Source of the DNA: Plumapathes pennacea
Taxonomy: Eukaryota; Cnidaria; Anthozoa; Antipatharia; Myriopathidae
DNA length: 64,000 nt
Direction of reading: 5' to 3'
Assembly: GCA_964036295.1 (NCBI GenBank)
Contig: OZ038466.1
Location: 5,574,501-5,638,500 of the forward strand
Shown here: positions 54,690 through 64,000 of the stretch, one piece after another
How the letters are laid out: each line of letters opens with the position of its first letter
Numbering within the stretch: position 1 is the first letter of the stretch
Made by a program: the position numbers and the translations under genes
Notes under the pieces: generated by a model
What the model saw: the letters and a program-made list of their open reading frames with translations, nothing else
The model's database searches: none
What the model was told of the DNA's origin: nothing

Positions 54690-55220
54690 TACTCTCTTCC
54701 CCTCCCCCCGAATTATCTCTCCCCGTTCGGTCTGGAAGCTAGGCGCGTACACGGGTATTAGCGGGTTGCTCCTCGATCTGGCTTGGGGGCCGGGCAACTC
54801 TCCCCCGACCACCATGTGGTGTCATGGGGCCGGGTTAAATACTCGGTTTTCTTTTTTAAACTTTCACTGTTTCTTTTGCGACTAAACCTTTTCTTTTCCT
54901 TTTTGCAACTGCAAATCCACATTCAAGAGCATATTGGACATACTGCACAGTCAAGTAAAGTCATCCCGTCACCACACGATATCACAACTCAGCGATGAAT
55001 CGACATCAAAATCTCGTGTTTCTTAATTCTAACATCCGGCCATAGTAGACCAATATACAGAAATCTGACAGCTCATCTTCTCTTTCCAAACTCATTTTCG
55101 ACTTCGAAATGAACTGTGTTTGGCATAAAAGTCATAATGTCAATCAGGCAAGCCGCCATTTCAAATTTCATTCTGTATGACGTCATAGCTGAGACCTGAG
55201 CGTAACAGGCGGATAGACGG
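54690..55220. repeat. Dispersed ~530-bp repeat (inverted partner of 2030-2580)
   Basis: CGGGTTGCTCCTCGATCTGG and GGCAACTCTCCCCCGACCACC are the reverse complement of the core at 2420-2490. The T-rich segment after it and the CCGCCATTTCAAATTTCATT segment near 55150 also match the first copy inverted. Confidence 0.65.
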
Positions 55221-55320
55221 AACGCGTATTATTCAAAAAGATTTTGAGCTAGGAAGGCAACCAAAAACACATTTTCCCTTACGCTTCTTGACTATTATCG
55301 GTGTTACTCATAGATGATCA

Positions 55321-55430
55321 CATACCAACCACATACCAACCACATACCGACCACTTACCGACCACATACCGACCACGTTACCGACCACTTACCGACCAGT
55401 TCAACTTGTTCACAATTACCGATCATGTTA
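55321..55430. repeat. 11-bp minisatellite (inverse of that at 18578-18680)
   Basis: About nine units of ACATACCGACC/ACATACCAACC/ACTTACCGACC, the reverse complement of the GGTCGGTATGT unit inside the MITE at 18432-18780. I do not see clear terminal inverted repeats around this copy. Confidence 0.85.
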
Positions 55431-57408
55431 CATAGTCAAACTTGGAAGTCGACATAAATCACAGAAATAGTGCTTCCTTTTCTGGTACAGACTGTTTTTC
55501 ATGCATTGCTCGAATTTACAGATGAAAACCTCTAATATGCGCCATGTGACTGGGCGCTGAAGGCATCGAGCTGACACTAATTTGAAACGCCAACCGACAT
55601 ATATCAGAAGTTCCTAATAAAATCCAAAACGGCATTGCACAAACCTAAAGTATGCTTGTCAACTTTTAGCCAAACTGATGAATACTGGCAGAGAAATCCT
55701 TGTACGAGGTCCTTTTTCAAGCCTCGGGTATAAGAAAGGGTATTGGCAAACGAAGCTCTTTTGGTATTTTAAATGGTCGGTAAGAAACGCTGCCCAAAGG
55801 AAAATCGTATTGGCATTTCACACGGAGGGAAGTCTAAAACCCATACCATTACCTCGACTGAGAAGCTCGCAAAAGTTGTGTTTCCGAGTGCAGACATCAA
55901 ACACTGTAATACTGGGGAGATAGACTGGCATTGTTCCGTTCAATATTGTGGACACTTCAAACTGGGGAATCAAATCAAGATCTCACCCCGGATTTTCTAA
56001 ACTCTCTTCTAGCCCATAATTCCAACCTTGCTGCGACGAAGGGCTAGCGCCCGAAATACTAGCTAACACTTACTTATGCGGCGTTCAGCCTTGGGTAGAT
56101 TCACCATACGTATTTATTTTTATTTTTATTTTTTAACGTTGTTTTAAAAGTTTTACCATTAGCGCTCCGCAATGAGGCTGCAGTTGCAGAAACACAAGGC
56201 AGTTGAATATCTGATATACTATATTTTACTCAATGAAGACACGTTCTAGCAAGTCGCCCCTCAGGCTGTCAAGGACAGCGAAGGATAAAAGTATAAGCAC
56301 ACTTAAACATGAAGTCCGGCAGGCTTATGGGCACATTTTTTTGGTCAACTCCAAAACTGGCGTAACGCGGTGTGGTTTCGGGTTTACTCCAATTTACCCT
56401 TCCTCTGAAGCTGGAGTACTATCGAAAAAAAAGAAGAAAAAGAAAACGTTGCAGTTTCCTTTTGGTCACCTGGTTTTGAAGAATGATTGTGCTGCCATTT
56501 TCGTGCGTGGAAAGAGTTTGGAAAAATCACAGTTCACTCCACTCTGGGATTTTGCGTTTTGGAATTGTCCGAAAAAATGAGCCCTTGTCACGTGGACGTG
56601 GGCTCTTGTGACAGGACCTTTAAGTGAGTCAAGAATCCGCTTTCTCTCTTTCTGCAAAGTAACTATATATGAAGACAATCAAATATTAGCAGTCCATTGG
56701 AAATGGTCTTCGCTCAATAAAGTTTTCCGCTGACTTTTGACGACTTGGCGGAATCTGTACCAGCATTTCTTTGTTCTGAATCTAAGTAACCTTTGTTCTA
56801 ATCTTTGAACAAAAGTGTAAAGCTATAGTTTACATGCAAATCAGGCTAAAACAGCCGGACACCTAAGTCCCCTTGTGAACATTTTTCTTTCCGAAATTCA
56901 ACAAGGCTTTGGTATCCGACATAAACCAGATCTTTATAGGGGAAAAATAGCCAAATCTGGCCGGACGTTACACCTTTGCAAAAGGCACATCATTCTTATC
57001 AGCTTTGGTGCGGAATTTACATCATTCTCTTCAGCTTTGGTGTGAAAATTATGAAGAACTATTTTGAAACCTTGACATACAATAATATACAGTACATACA
57101 TGTACAGTAAGAGTAATTAAAAATACCTCTGGCACTGAACTGTATGAACAAAACAAAGTGTTCAGTACCAAGTTTCCCACAGGAATCTTGTTGATGAGTT
57201 CTCATGCAAAATTGTCAGTCCTTCGAGTCATTGGGCACAAGTAGATCAATGACAACTGATTTTCAATCAGCTCTTTCGTGTATCAAGAGCAAAATTACCT
57301 CCAGTGCAACTACAACTCACTGCACTACATAGTTACGATGTAGCTCGTCCCATGGCCACAACAGAATGCATGATGACCAGACTAAAAGTTTGCGAGTTGA
57401 AAATATTT

Positions 57409-60400
57409 CTATGTCGCAGGCTGCAGTTCCTTGATCTGTTTGATTAAATATGTCTTCTCGTCATTGAACTGTTCATCCTCTGCAGAAGAAGGTGCATTCA
57501 AGTGTCAGTGAATTGGCTTCGATTGGCTACCGTTTGGCTGCCTTTTAATCTTTGCGATTTTTCAATGGCCCACAAAGAAAGATTTCCAGCAATTAAGTTA
57601 AAAATATACGCCGAATCTTCTGTTTCTCGACAGCCGAGGTTTATTGGGGAACAACTCATTCATCACTGGAGAAGTTAGAAAGAAAAACTATACAGATATA
57701 TCCAACCTTTGAGCACAGACTGCCTTGCATACAAGACACTTTTTTTTAAGGGTGACGGATGGTAATTCCAAGAACGAGCGATATGGTAAGCGCCGCTCAG
57801 GAACTCGGACGTACAAGGGAAGCTACCTTGTGATACGTGTACTGAACCATCCAAGTTCTCAAATTTGATACGTGTGCAAGCCGCCCAGTTTCCCAAATCG
57901 CAAAAATAATAATAATAATAATAATAATTAAATCATAAAGTGTTTAATTCTTAGAGTGTCATAAAGTCATAAAAATCCGGTTGCCACAAAACTTCCAAAG
58001 CAAAAATCGCAAAAAATAAAAGGTTGTGCACTTCGTTACGTGCTGTTTCTGTTCAAATGATGGTTGACTCACTCATGTACATAGTATACATCCTTGTTCT
58101 TCGACCCCACACAGCAGTAATACAATCATGGCCAATCATGTACAATAGCTGCTTTTAGTAAATCCATGTGCCCTCCTAATATACAGGCAGCTGAATTCCT
58201 TGTACCGTCTGTCTTTAAATCTGTCATTACGGGGTTTATCGAAAATGATAAGTGTGCACACCATTGTCGACTACAATTTTCTCAACATCTTCGATGTATC
58301 CAAATTTTGGCAACTATAATATCTGCAATCTATGCACCGTACAGGTCGTATATTTCTTGTGCGTAAATCCTAAATTAGTGACCCAATCAGTTTTAGTTAT
58401 GTAACTTTCAAACAAATTTGTCTGCCCTTGAGCTAACCTGTCTGACTGGAGTTTCTTCTTTGACTTCATTGAAAAGTAATTAGACAAAAAGTATTATTAC
58501 TGAAATACCTGTTCTGTCTGTGTGGAAATTGCTCAGGAACTCGACCAGCTTATCTTTGTTCTTCAGTAAAATATCCAGAATGGGCGGAGTTTTGTTTGGG
58601 TTTGCTACAAAAACCTGCAAAACAGCATTTAATTAATATCCCAGTGCAATGCCCAATGTGGCTTACATTCAGTTGGTAATGATTACATACTGTGCATGTG
58701 CTGACTGCACTAAGCCACTATCTGAAGCTAAACCTAAACATCATTTTTTTTGTACTGTAAATTTCAATAATGGACCCCACATTGGCAAAGTCTTCAAAAA
58801 AACTAAAGTCAGATATAGCAGTCAGCCCTCGATGCAAAGTTATTATGTTTATTTTGGTGTGCAGTTACACAAGTCAGGTACAACTGTACAAAAAGGAGCT
58901 GTACCCTTATTAAAACAGTTTTTCTTCTTTCTTTAGCTCTGGAAATGCAGTACGGAGTACAGCACGATCGAATGTACAGTCAACTCTCCCTAAGTGGACA
59001 CCTCTCTCAGGCAGACAGCATGCAGATTTGGTCCTTGCCAATTTTCACTTGATTCTCTGTACTTGAAGGTGGACAACTAAATGCTAGTCCCAAGCCAAGG
59101 GTGTCCGACTTAGAGAGTTCACTGTATCACTGTGATTAGTTACATGTGTCCTTTAACATTGCCAATGGCCAAACAGACTTGCAAGTAGACCCCCAAAAAA
59201 AAACAAAAAACAAAAAACAAGTAACTGTGTTCAACATGTCCTGTGGTCACCCACTTGGATTAACTTGGGTGAATTGCCTTTGGTTGACTTCAAATTTGCA
59301 TGTTAGTTCATATGGCCACCCAACCAAGTTGCCCCAAGTCTACAAAAATTGATCACATAAGCTTTTGTTATGGAAAATGAAGGTCTGACTGCATGCAACT
59401 TTGGCTTGAGTTGACTTTTGGTTGACTTGAAAGTCTGTTTGGCCAGGGCAAGCAAGTGAATGACTAGTCTTGTTCCTGCAGCATACCTTGAACACATGGA
59501 AGGCCTCAAATTGGATGTTTCTGCTTTTGTCCCTCAGCATGTTCATCATAAGCTTGAGGTTCTCTGGGTTACTGATGTATTTTGTCATTACTGTGAAGTT
59601 ATGTCTGTCCAACAACAATTCACCAAGCAGCTGGAGTAAAAAACATATGCACATATCATATTTTATTGTACATAATATGCTGTACGAGAATGCAAACAAA
59701 CATTTTCCTTGTGACAATCATACATGACACACTGCTTACAGTAATACTTTGGATTTGTGCAGTATATGTAGAGTACATCCTCATTCCCAGGCTCTTTTCC
59801 CTACCCCACCCCCTCTCCTTCTCTCCTAGCCTGGGGGCGGGGTAGAGAAAAGAGCCTGGGAATGAGGATGTGTGGAGTCCCAAAAATGTGTGAAAAGAAT
59901 GAAAAACAGGTACAGTGAATATCTTGAACTAGAGCAAGTGTACTGTATGTTTAATGATTCACCAATAATTATGGGTAAGAATTTGTGAGCCTAAGTTGGG
60001 AAGTGGTACAAAATTCACGAGTGCTGAATTTATACAGACATGAGTGTTTGATGTTTCACCACGATGTTTGCATAAACTGCACACACGCAGGCTGCCTAAA
60101 AATGCAATATTTACAGTGAATGGTGTGTGAATGCAATGTCTTCACAATAAAATGAAGTGAAACAAAGCTGATCAGGATCAATATAAGTATAAGTATAATA
60201 TATAAATTATGTGTTATATATCCTGAGTAGGTATCAATCTCCGGACTTACCTTTAAGGATTGCCTTCGTGTCACATAATTGTCTGAATACAGCAGTTTTC
60301 TATACTCCTCAAAAAACTGCAAAAATAAATATAATAATAATATATATATATATTTTAATTATAGATACTTCACTCTGTTAGTAGAAAGTGTAAACCAGAA

Positions 60401-62389
60401 AAATCATTGTGACAGTATAGCACTAAAAAACTCCAATTTATACCTTATCATATTTCTTGTCTAAGAATTCTGCACACATAATCTTGTGGCGCGTGAGAAG
60501 TTCCTGAAAATATAATAATCTGTAATTATGGTTTGTAATGTAATTGCAGTGATCACTTATAATGCAAATCAAATACACTGTGAGCTTGAGGTAACAATTT
60601 AGAAGTTCCAAAAACAGACCTTGAATGTTGAGAATGCATCTGAGGCAATGTCAAATGTAGACACCTCAACAAAAGTAAAGAACTTGAAGAATGATTCTGA
60701 ATTAATGACAGTCTTGGCCAAAGGTTCATGCCGCACACACTCCCTCAGCATGACGCCACAGTTTAGTGCAATCTCCGAGGACTCATATCTGTAGAGAAAA
60801 GGCTTAAAGTTAATTGATGTCAAAAAATCATTTTATAACACTTAAAGAGACCCTCTCACCATAGATGCTTTGCACGCCCAAGTTTATATTTACATCTGGA
60901 GCTCAACTTTCCTGAGGCACCCATGTTATGCCTAATCGATCTGACTTTTGCTGCTTGCCATATTCAATACACTTTCTGAGTTTGTGCTGCTTTATCTCGC
61001 AATAACACGCACACCAAACATACACCTACAGTACATTTTATTTTACTGAATAGATATTCAATGCACCAAGACACCAATATCTTAGATATCAGCTAATTTA
61101 TGTCTTTCTCACCCTTTCAGTAGAGTAAACAGAATTTCTTCTTTGGTACAAAAGTACTCCACAGTGGGATTTCGTGTCCCAATCTGCCTCCTCAAAATGT
61201 TGTTAAAGATCTGGGCAACATCTTTCTTGGACTGTCAAGAAAATTAACAAAGAGAAAACATTTGTACCTATTTGTACCAACAGCACTGTGCTTTACAATA
61301 CCGATCAGTGAGTAATACAAATCGAAGTGGGTAAATTTGCTGGAGAGATGATGTGTTAGCAGAAGTGGGAGCTAGCAAGAGAGTTGGCAATAGAACACAC
61401 CTCAAAGTCCAGTCGATGTAAATTAAGAAGAAGCTGCTGAAACAAGCTTGTATTGTAGAACTCTTGAGCCAGCTGCGCAACTAGTTCTGTTTGGGGTTCT
61501 TGATCTGTCAAGATCGAGATACGCGTACAAAAGAACACAAGGCTTAAAATAATATTGTAGATACACTAAAACAACACAGTTTGAACCTATAGGACCAGTC
61601 AACTTTCTCCAACCTCACACAGACATTTGATGCTTGGGGACTCATTTCCCCAGGATAGTGCAGTTAACATGGGGGCAGTACAGTATAGTATAGTATAGTA
61701 TAGTATAGTATAGTTAACAATTATTCACCTCCACTTTGGTGAATAATTGTTTTAGTATATACAGCCAACTCCCAAATAGCTATTTTATTTCCAACGAAAG
61801 TGGGCAAAAATTGGGTTCGCGCGCCATTTTGTTTTACCGGAAGCCGCAAGGAGGTGAATAGTACTTGATATTCCGAGATTGAGGAGCCAATCAGAGCGTG
61901 CGCGAAAAGCACCATTCACTTACGTGGTATATACTAATATAGTATAGTATAGTATAGTATAGTATAGTATAGTATAGTATAGGCTTATTTAGCCTGCAAG
62001 AGATGCTGGTGCAACCAAATTCATGACTTGTGGCTGTAACTGCGTGAGACACCTGAGCACAACAGATAAGTATTCCAACCCTAAAAACACACCTCCAGAA
62101 CCATAAAGAATGGTTTTCATAGCAGTCAGCTGTTTAGAAATGTCTTCTAGAGCCTGCAAAAAGGGAATTGCAGTCATGCAGAAACAATATGGATGTGAAA
62201 TATTGATCTTCCACCCAACCTGTCAAGTTTGAACAGAATAAGTATATCCTGCAAAGGATATCAGTATTACAGCTGCAGTACCTTCTCCACCCTTTTTCCT
62301 GTAGACTCCTTTTCAAGCACAGCAAATGATTCCCTTATGCTCTTCACCACCTCGGTGGGACTTTTCTTGGATGTGCCAAAGAGAGGCAT
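57409..62389 (-). CDS. CAB39: Calcium-binding protein 39 / MO25
   Basis: Ten coding exons on the minus strand, all with matching phases: 62389-62282, 62153-62093, 61504-61401, 61231-61113, 60788-60620, 60503-60444, 60316-60251, 59630-59487, 58614-58509 and 57479-57409. They total 1,008 nt, or 335 residues plus stop; vertebrate CAB39 has 341. The sequence follows the family end to end: [156 protein letters not shown] and [20 protein letters not shown]25 is a cytoplasmic helical-repeat scaffold that, with STRAD, activates the LKB1 kinase and also binds GCKIII/STK-type kinases. An acceptor (CCTGCAG|ATGACATG) lies 5 bp upstream of the ATG, so the 5' UTR is split. Annotation is secure. Confidence 0.97.
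58976..59126. mobile_element. MITE, ACAGTCAACTCTCT family, in CAB39 intron
   Basis: Begins ACAGTCAACTCTCCCTAAGT and ends GTGTCCGACTTAGAGAGTTCACTGT. In the intron between exons 59630-59487 and 58614-58509. Confidence 0.85.
59160..59450. mobile_element. Foldback element in CAB39 intron
   Basis: GCCAATGGCCAAACAGACTT at about 59160 pairs with AAGTCTGTTTGGCCAGGGC at about 59430; GTTGACTT-rich inner arms. It abuts CAB39 exon 8 (59487-59630). Confidence 0.65.
59777..59871. mobile_element. Short near-perfect hairpin in CAB39 intron
   Basis: CATCCTCATTCCCAGGCTCT...CCCTACCCC is mirrored by GGGGTAGAGAAAAGAG...CCTGGGAATGAGGATG with only a few mismatches and a pyrimidine-rich loop. Confidence 0.85.
61677..61982. 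repeat. (GTATA)n pentanucleotide array split by an inserted element
   Basis: GTATA repeats at 61677-61714 and again at 61936-61982 flank about 220 bp of unrelated sequence (from GTTAACAATTATTCACCTCC to ACGTGGTATATACTAAT). The insert has small inverted motifs (TATTCACCTCC against GGAGGTGAATA). It looks like an element that landed in a pre-existing array. CAB39 intron 2. Confidence 0.75.
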
Positions 62390-62394
62390 GTCAT

Positions 62395-64000
62395 CTGCAG
62401 GAAACAAAAACCTCTGTACATGTCTTTGCCATTATTAAAAGAACATTTTGATGGATTTTGACAGCACAGTATGTCACCATAAAACCTTGCATATTATCAT
62501 TATTATTATTAAATACCTTTTTCATATTTATCTAATTTATAGCTTATATAATTTTTATTTTTATTTCCAATCAGATTGTGCATACTATCTACCTTAATTT
62601 AAAAAGTGTGATAAATTTATAGTGCTTGGATAAAAGAATACTTGTTGACCTTGACCAAATTATTGACAAAAAATTAATAAATGTAACATTGGAATATTAT
62701 GATCACCCTTTTCCTCTGATGTAGCATTATACAAATTATCATACTATATAGCTAGGGTTTGTGGTTTGTTGCAGCAGTTCAGATTGCCAAAATCTCTAAA
62801 ATGTTCTCATGTTCTCAGATTGCCAAAGTCTCTAAAAATCTCTAAATTAAATAGTCGCTAAATCTTATTGAAAAATTCGCTCAAGTAGTTTCTAAAAATA
62901 GTAACCTAACATATATGAACTGCAGACAGATAATGACAGTGATGTATGTTAGACAATCTGAAGTACATACTTCAGTCATACAGCTAAATACTTTTTTTTT
63001 TTGCTTGATTTCTTCCCTTCAAGCAAAGGAATAGTTATCTAGCATGAGGCTTTCTAATGTACATGTCTAACCCAAAAATTTACTATGAGTCACAAAATCA
63101 AAATAATTACTGTTCCATGGAGTTAGACCTTTATATCAAAGTAAACAAAGTTCAAAATATAATATGCTGGGGGTACATATGTCTTGTTCTCTCTGTGATC
63201 AAGCTGATCGAACCTTTGAACAAGTGGCTTAGAACGAAAACGAGCTCCTTGTCCTAGTTTGCTTAATAAACAAACACGAGAGAAAGGTTAAAGTCAATCT
63301 CTCCCAATCTTCGGCCTTCCTTGCGAACTGTGTGCACACAGTTTTTGTACTGACAACTTTTTGTACTGACATAATTCTAACAATCCATTATCACCGCATA
63401 CTTCTTTGATTGCATCGGAACCGGGCTTTTGGTTAACGAAAGTGTCAAAGAAATTACCCGTGGAGCTGTCGGTGTGAAACGACGAACGACCCATGCCAAT
63501 CAGCAACAAAGCACTGTGACACTGGAATGATATATAAACTAATTGTATGCAGTGTATAACGTTTCAAAATCTCAGCTTTGAACAAACATAAAATTTGTTT
63601 ATTGCAGCATATAGTCGTCTTCATCTGAGCAGTAGAATAATCAAACCGGCCTTCAGTTTCCATAACCTAATGCAAAATCGCAGTCTGTGAGTCCACAGGA
63701 ACACGAATACATCACTGTTGAACAGAAAAAAACAATAAATGTGAAACAATTACCTGCGGTCAGCACAACTGCCACGTAATAAATCTCTAAGGAGCAAAGA
63801 TCCAACAGCCACACCAAGATCTTCAAATAAGCGGAAACCGCCTACAAAGCTTCAAGATGGCCACGGCCGGAGGACTGGTATCAATACGAATGAACTGTTT
63901 TTTAAAAAGTTTCTCGTTTTCAATTTGAATTTTCTTTTATTTTCTTTTTTCTCTATCAAAATGTATGTGAATTAATCTGATGGAATATTCAGATACAGTA
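62395..64000. other. CAB39 5' intron and upstream sequence
   Basis: Between the ATG exon and the probable first exon (62395-63753) and beyond it to the window end I see AT-rich sequence and no other supported gene. AATCAGATTGTGCATACTAT at about 62570 also occurs (CAGTCAGATTGTGCATACTAT) at about 35973 in RB1, a trace of a dispersed repeat. Confidence 0.5.
63754..63880 (-). other. Probable non-coding first exon and promoter of CAB39
   Basis: On the minus strand a donor CCGCAG|GTAATT ends at 63754 and can splice to the acceptor upstream of the ATG exon at 62394. The segment just upstream contains GGCCATCTTGAAG (plus-strand CAAGATGGCC at about 63852-63861), a YY1-type motif common at transcription starts of housekeeping genes. 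The exon's 5' limit is a guess; no in-frame ATG is needed from it. Confidence 0.45.

Larger units (their letters stand above)
53815..57408. other. Intergenic stretch between RB1 and CAB39 (tail to tail)
   Basis: Holds the inverted dispersed repeat at 54690-55220 and the 11-bp minisatellite at 55321-55430. Two open frames start with ATG (55773-56000 and 56233-56580, 75 and 115 codons; the latter is basic with a Lys-run). Neither shows a recognisable domain, splice signals or paralogue in the window, so I do not call them genes. The 3' UTRs of both neighbours should lie at the edges. Confidence 0.6.

Noticed and set aside
56233..56580. 115-codon basic ATG frame between RB1 and CAB39
   Set aside because: No domain, repeat of family or splice evidence; a lysine run from AAG/AAA sequence. 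Kept only as a note in the intergenic entry.

Overview
The window looks like nuclear DNA of an anthozoan cnidarian, most likely a stony coral or sea anemone. The evidence is AT-rich DNA, short exons with GT-AG introns, many short inverted-repeat elements, and secreted proteins built from thrombospondin, Frizzled-CRD, PAN/EGF and discoidin modules. The species assignment is inference. Exon models were built by hand from splice sites, reading phase and family similarity. The four complete multi-exon models each sum to a whole number of codons with a single terminal stop.

Layout. (1) 544-7516, plus: the 3' part of an ADAMTS-like gene whose 5' end lies outside the window; one intron holds a 4 x 126-bp tandem array. 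(2) 10753-13583, plus: a tandem pair of intronless class A GPCR genes, the first broken and the second intact. (3) 16554-19339, minus: a three-exon secreted PAN-EGF-discoidin protein. (4) 21762-21845, plus: tRNA-Leu(UAA). (5) 22957-29983, plus: a secreted protein with a signal peptide, three Frizzled cysteine-rich domains, two duplicated 16-residue mini-exons and an unidentified C-terminal domain. (6) 34481-53814, plus: a complete 31-exon retinoblastoma-family gene (about 767 aa, RB1-like). Its introns are full of repeats, a gypsy integrase relic and a 5-kb Tc1/mariner transposon at 42432-47468. (7) 57409-62389, minus: a complete ten-coding-exon CAB39/MO25 gene (about 335 aa) with a probable non-coding first exon near 63754-63880.

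How the genes relate: there is no operon logic. RB1 (cell-cycle repressor) and CAB39 (scaffold activating LKB1/STK kinases) are housekeeping regulators lying tail to tail. The ADAMTS-like, discoidin and Frizzled-CRD genes encode extracellular proteins. The rest is intergenic DNA dominated by non-autonomous inverted-repeat elements of at least ten families, microsatellites and minisatellites.

The most unusual item is the TA-flanked 5,037-bp transposon in an RB1 intron. Between its inverted repeats it has a frameshifted DD34E transposase and, on the other strand, an intact 225-aa ORF with a DM-like Cys/His N-terminus (CRNHG) and a C-terminal zinc ribbon. Several short elements in the window share its ends.
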